This document shows, in pieces, positions 63,099 through 64,000 of a stretch of DNA of 64,000 nt. The DNA comes from Chloroherpetonaceae bacterium (GTDB lineage Bacteria; Bacteroidota; Chlorobiia; Chlorobiales; Chloroherpetonaceae): NCBI GenBank assembly GCA_028277445.1, contig JANQGG010000055.1, forward strand, positions 1-64,000, written 5' to 3'. Position 1 is the first letter of the stretch, and each line of letters opens with the position of its first letter. The translations under genes were made by a program, and so were the position numbers. The notes beneath the pieces were generated by a model. That model saw only the letters and a program-made list of their open reading frames with translations, was not told the origin of the DNA and made no database searches.

Positions 63099-63665
63099 TT
63101 AAAATTCTGAAGGCTCTAATGCCTGTTGGAAGGTTTGTTTTAGAGATTTAACATAATTTTTTGTTAAACTCAAATCGCGGATGTTGGTAATGAGTTGCTT
63201 TTTGTTTTCGATGTTATTTTCCTGATCAAATGTTGGGATCAAGTATTCAATCTTCCGATCATAAGCCTCGATTTTATCATCAAGCTCAAGAATCAATTGC
63301 TCTAATTTCGCTTTGTTTTTTTCTGACGGCTCTTCTTTGTAGTCATACAAAGCTTCCTGCATATCTATCAATTCCACTAATAGCTCTTTAGGCGCATTTT
63401 TTCTATCGGCTTGCTGATCCATTGGGCCTAAGTACTGTTCAACCACATAAATCAAACGCTTATCTTTATTTTTTAACGTTTGGAAGGCCTGGTTAACGAT
63501 TGCCGTATATTCCTGGCTTAGATCCTTATTGATGGATGTTTGATGATAATCCGGGTGTGTTTTACGACTGATTTCATAAAACTTCTTTTGGACAACTTTT
63601 GGATCGATCTGGAGCTTTTCTTCTAATCCTAATACTTCAAAAAAATTTTTACTTTGAATTGTCAT
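63099..63665 (-). CDS. hscB: HscB-like J-domain co-chaperone
   Basis: The 188-residue protein has an N-terminal J domain (about 7-75) with the HPD tripeptide in SRKTHPDYHQ, and a C-terminal helical bundle rich in Glu/Lys (about 85-185) with LLVELIDMQEALYD, which is the HscB/Jac1 layout. HscB brings the IscU scaffold to HscA for iron-sulfur cluster transfer. No iscU, iscS or hscA is adjacent. A further in-frame ATG at 63695 is less likely. It leads the group continuing into the biotin carrier gene. Confidence 0.85.
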   Translation of the reverse strand: MTIQSKNFFEVLGLEEKLQIDPKVVQKKFYEISRKTHPDYHQTSINKDLSQEYTAIVNQAFQTLKNKDKRLIYVVEQYLGPMDQQADRKNAPKELLVELIDMQEALYDYKEEPSEKNKAKLEQLILELDDKIEAYDRKIEYLIPTFDQENNIENKKQLITNIRDLSLTKNYVKSLKQTFQQALEPSEF

Positions 63666-63776
63666 TAATTTTTTAGTGATTGCCAGACACTTCAACTGAA
63701 ATGATGTTATTTTATAAGCTTTCTTAATTTACGAAATTTTAGACTTAAGCGTAGAGCCCATTATTGTATAATTCAA

Positions 63777-64000
63777 ATGAGTATTAAACGAAAACAGAGC
63801 GCATTTCATAAAGATCGCTTGTGTGATCAGGCGATTGAGCAGACAATTTTGCCCAATGGTTTAAACATCCTAACCCAGCATGTGCCGGGCGTTCAAAGCA
63901 TATCCCTGGGACTTTGGATCGAAAACGGCTCGCGCGATGAAACTAAATCCCTGAATGGCATTTCTCACTTTATAGAGCACGCTGTGTTTAAAGGAACAAA
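63777..64000 (+). CDS. M16-family zinc peptidase, N-terminal fragment
   Basis: An open frame of 74 codons runs off the window's right end. It encodes TILPNGLNILTQHVPGVQSI, LGLWIENGSRDET and the zinc-binding HxxEH motif HFIEH in GISHFIEHAVFKGT, as in mitochondrial processing-peptidase beta-like and PqqL/YmxG-type enzymes. Divergent from hscB, sharing a 111-nt intergenic region. Full length and a possible second M16 gene lie outside. Confidence 0.93.
   Translation, partial: MSIKRKQSAFHKDRLCDQAIEQTILPNGLNILTQHVPGVQSISLGLWIENGSRDETKSLNGISHFIEHAVFKGT

Overview
The window is 64 kb of an AT-rich (roughly 40% GC by eye), gene-dense bacterial chromosome from a Gram-negative diderm. It holds outer-membrane beta-barrel proteins, an Mla/MCE lipid-transport operon, a lipoprotein and a type I signal-peptide secretome. 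Several traits point to the FCB group, and most likely to the Chlorobi side of it (Chloroherpeton-like): a monomeric isocitrate dehydrogenase, an ArsA/Get3-type ATPase with an HSP20-like tail, scarce Shine-Dalgarno sequences, and Bacteroidetes-style promoters on two porin-like genes. This placement is inference from gene families. There is no rRNA, tRNA, photosynthesis gene, CRISPR array or prophage in the window.

Layout. 1-11 kb (minus strand): icd, fabI, a two-gene unit of a membrane iron-sulfur-type protein and an ArsA ATPase, aat, a CHASE2 adenylate cyclase and a PcrA/UvrD helicase. 11-21 kb: a 1195-residue PAS/GAF sensor with no output domain, an ABC exporter, a His-rich cation efflux protein, a GH13 glycosidase and a DHA2 efflux pump. 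21.7-30.4 kb: dxs, the phosphatidylglycerol pair pgsA-pgpA, mutS2, and pdxJ followed by a broken guaD, rdgB and a roadblock-like protein. 30-36 kb: two beta-barrel proteins with matching promoters, a secreted unknown, a secreted beta-propeller-like protein and a Pif1-type helicase. 36-50 kb: uppP, recQ, a RodZ-like protein, an ABC-F ATPase, a PHP phosphoesterase, mlaE-mlaF-mlaD, a serine hydrolase, a lipoprotein, aroA, and rpsU with a zinc-ribbon/Tudor-like protein upstream. 50-56 kb: alr, then a ComEA-like/PilM-like/histidine-kinase cluster and a MATE pump. 56-64 kb: two repeat elements beside a REP-associated tyrosine transposase, then asd, dusB, recA, a redoxin, an epimerase, a biotin carrier, hscB and the start of an M16 peptidase.

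The most notable non-gene structure is a family of composite intergenic repeats. Five copies (about 21.1, 32.7, 39.9, 56.2 and 56.5 kb) share blocks in the same order: a lead block, a palindrome, variable middle blocks, a REP-like hairpin and an end block. The REP-like hairpins vary with compensated stems, and the only transposase in the window, a single-domain HUH RAYT enzyme, sits directly after the two tandem copies.

Other points of interest are rpsU, whose near-perfect Shine-Dalgarno sequence and TTG start stand out among starts that mostly lack one, and two sensor proteins whose degenerate receiver domains both carry Glu at the phospho-acceptor position. Five convergent gene pairs abut or overlap with no terminator between them.
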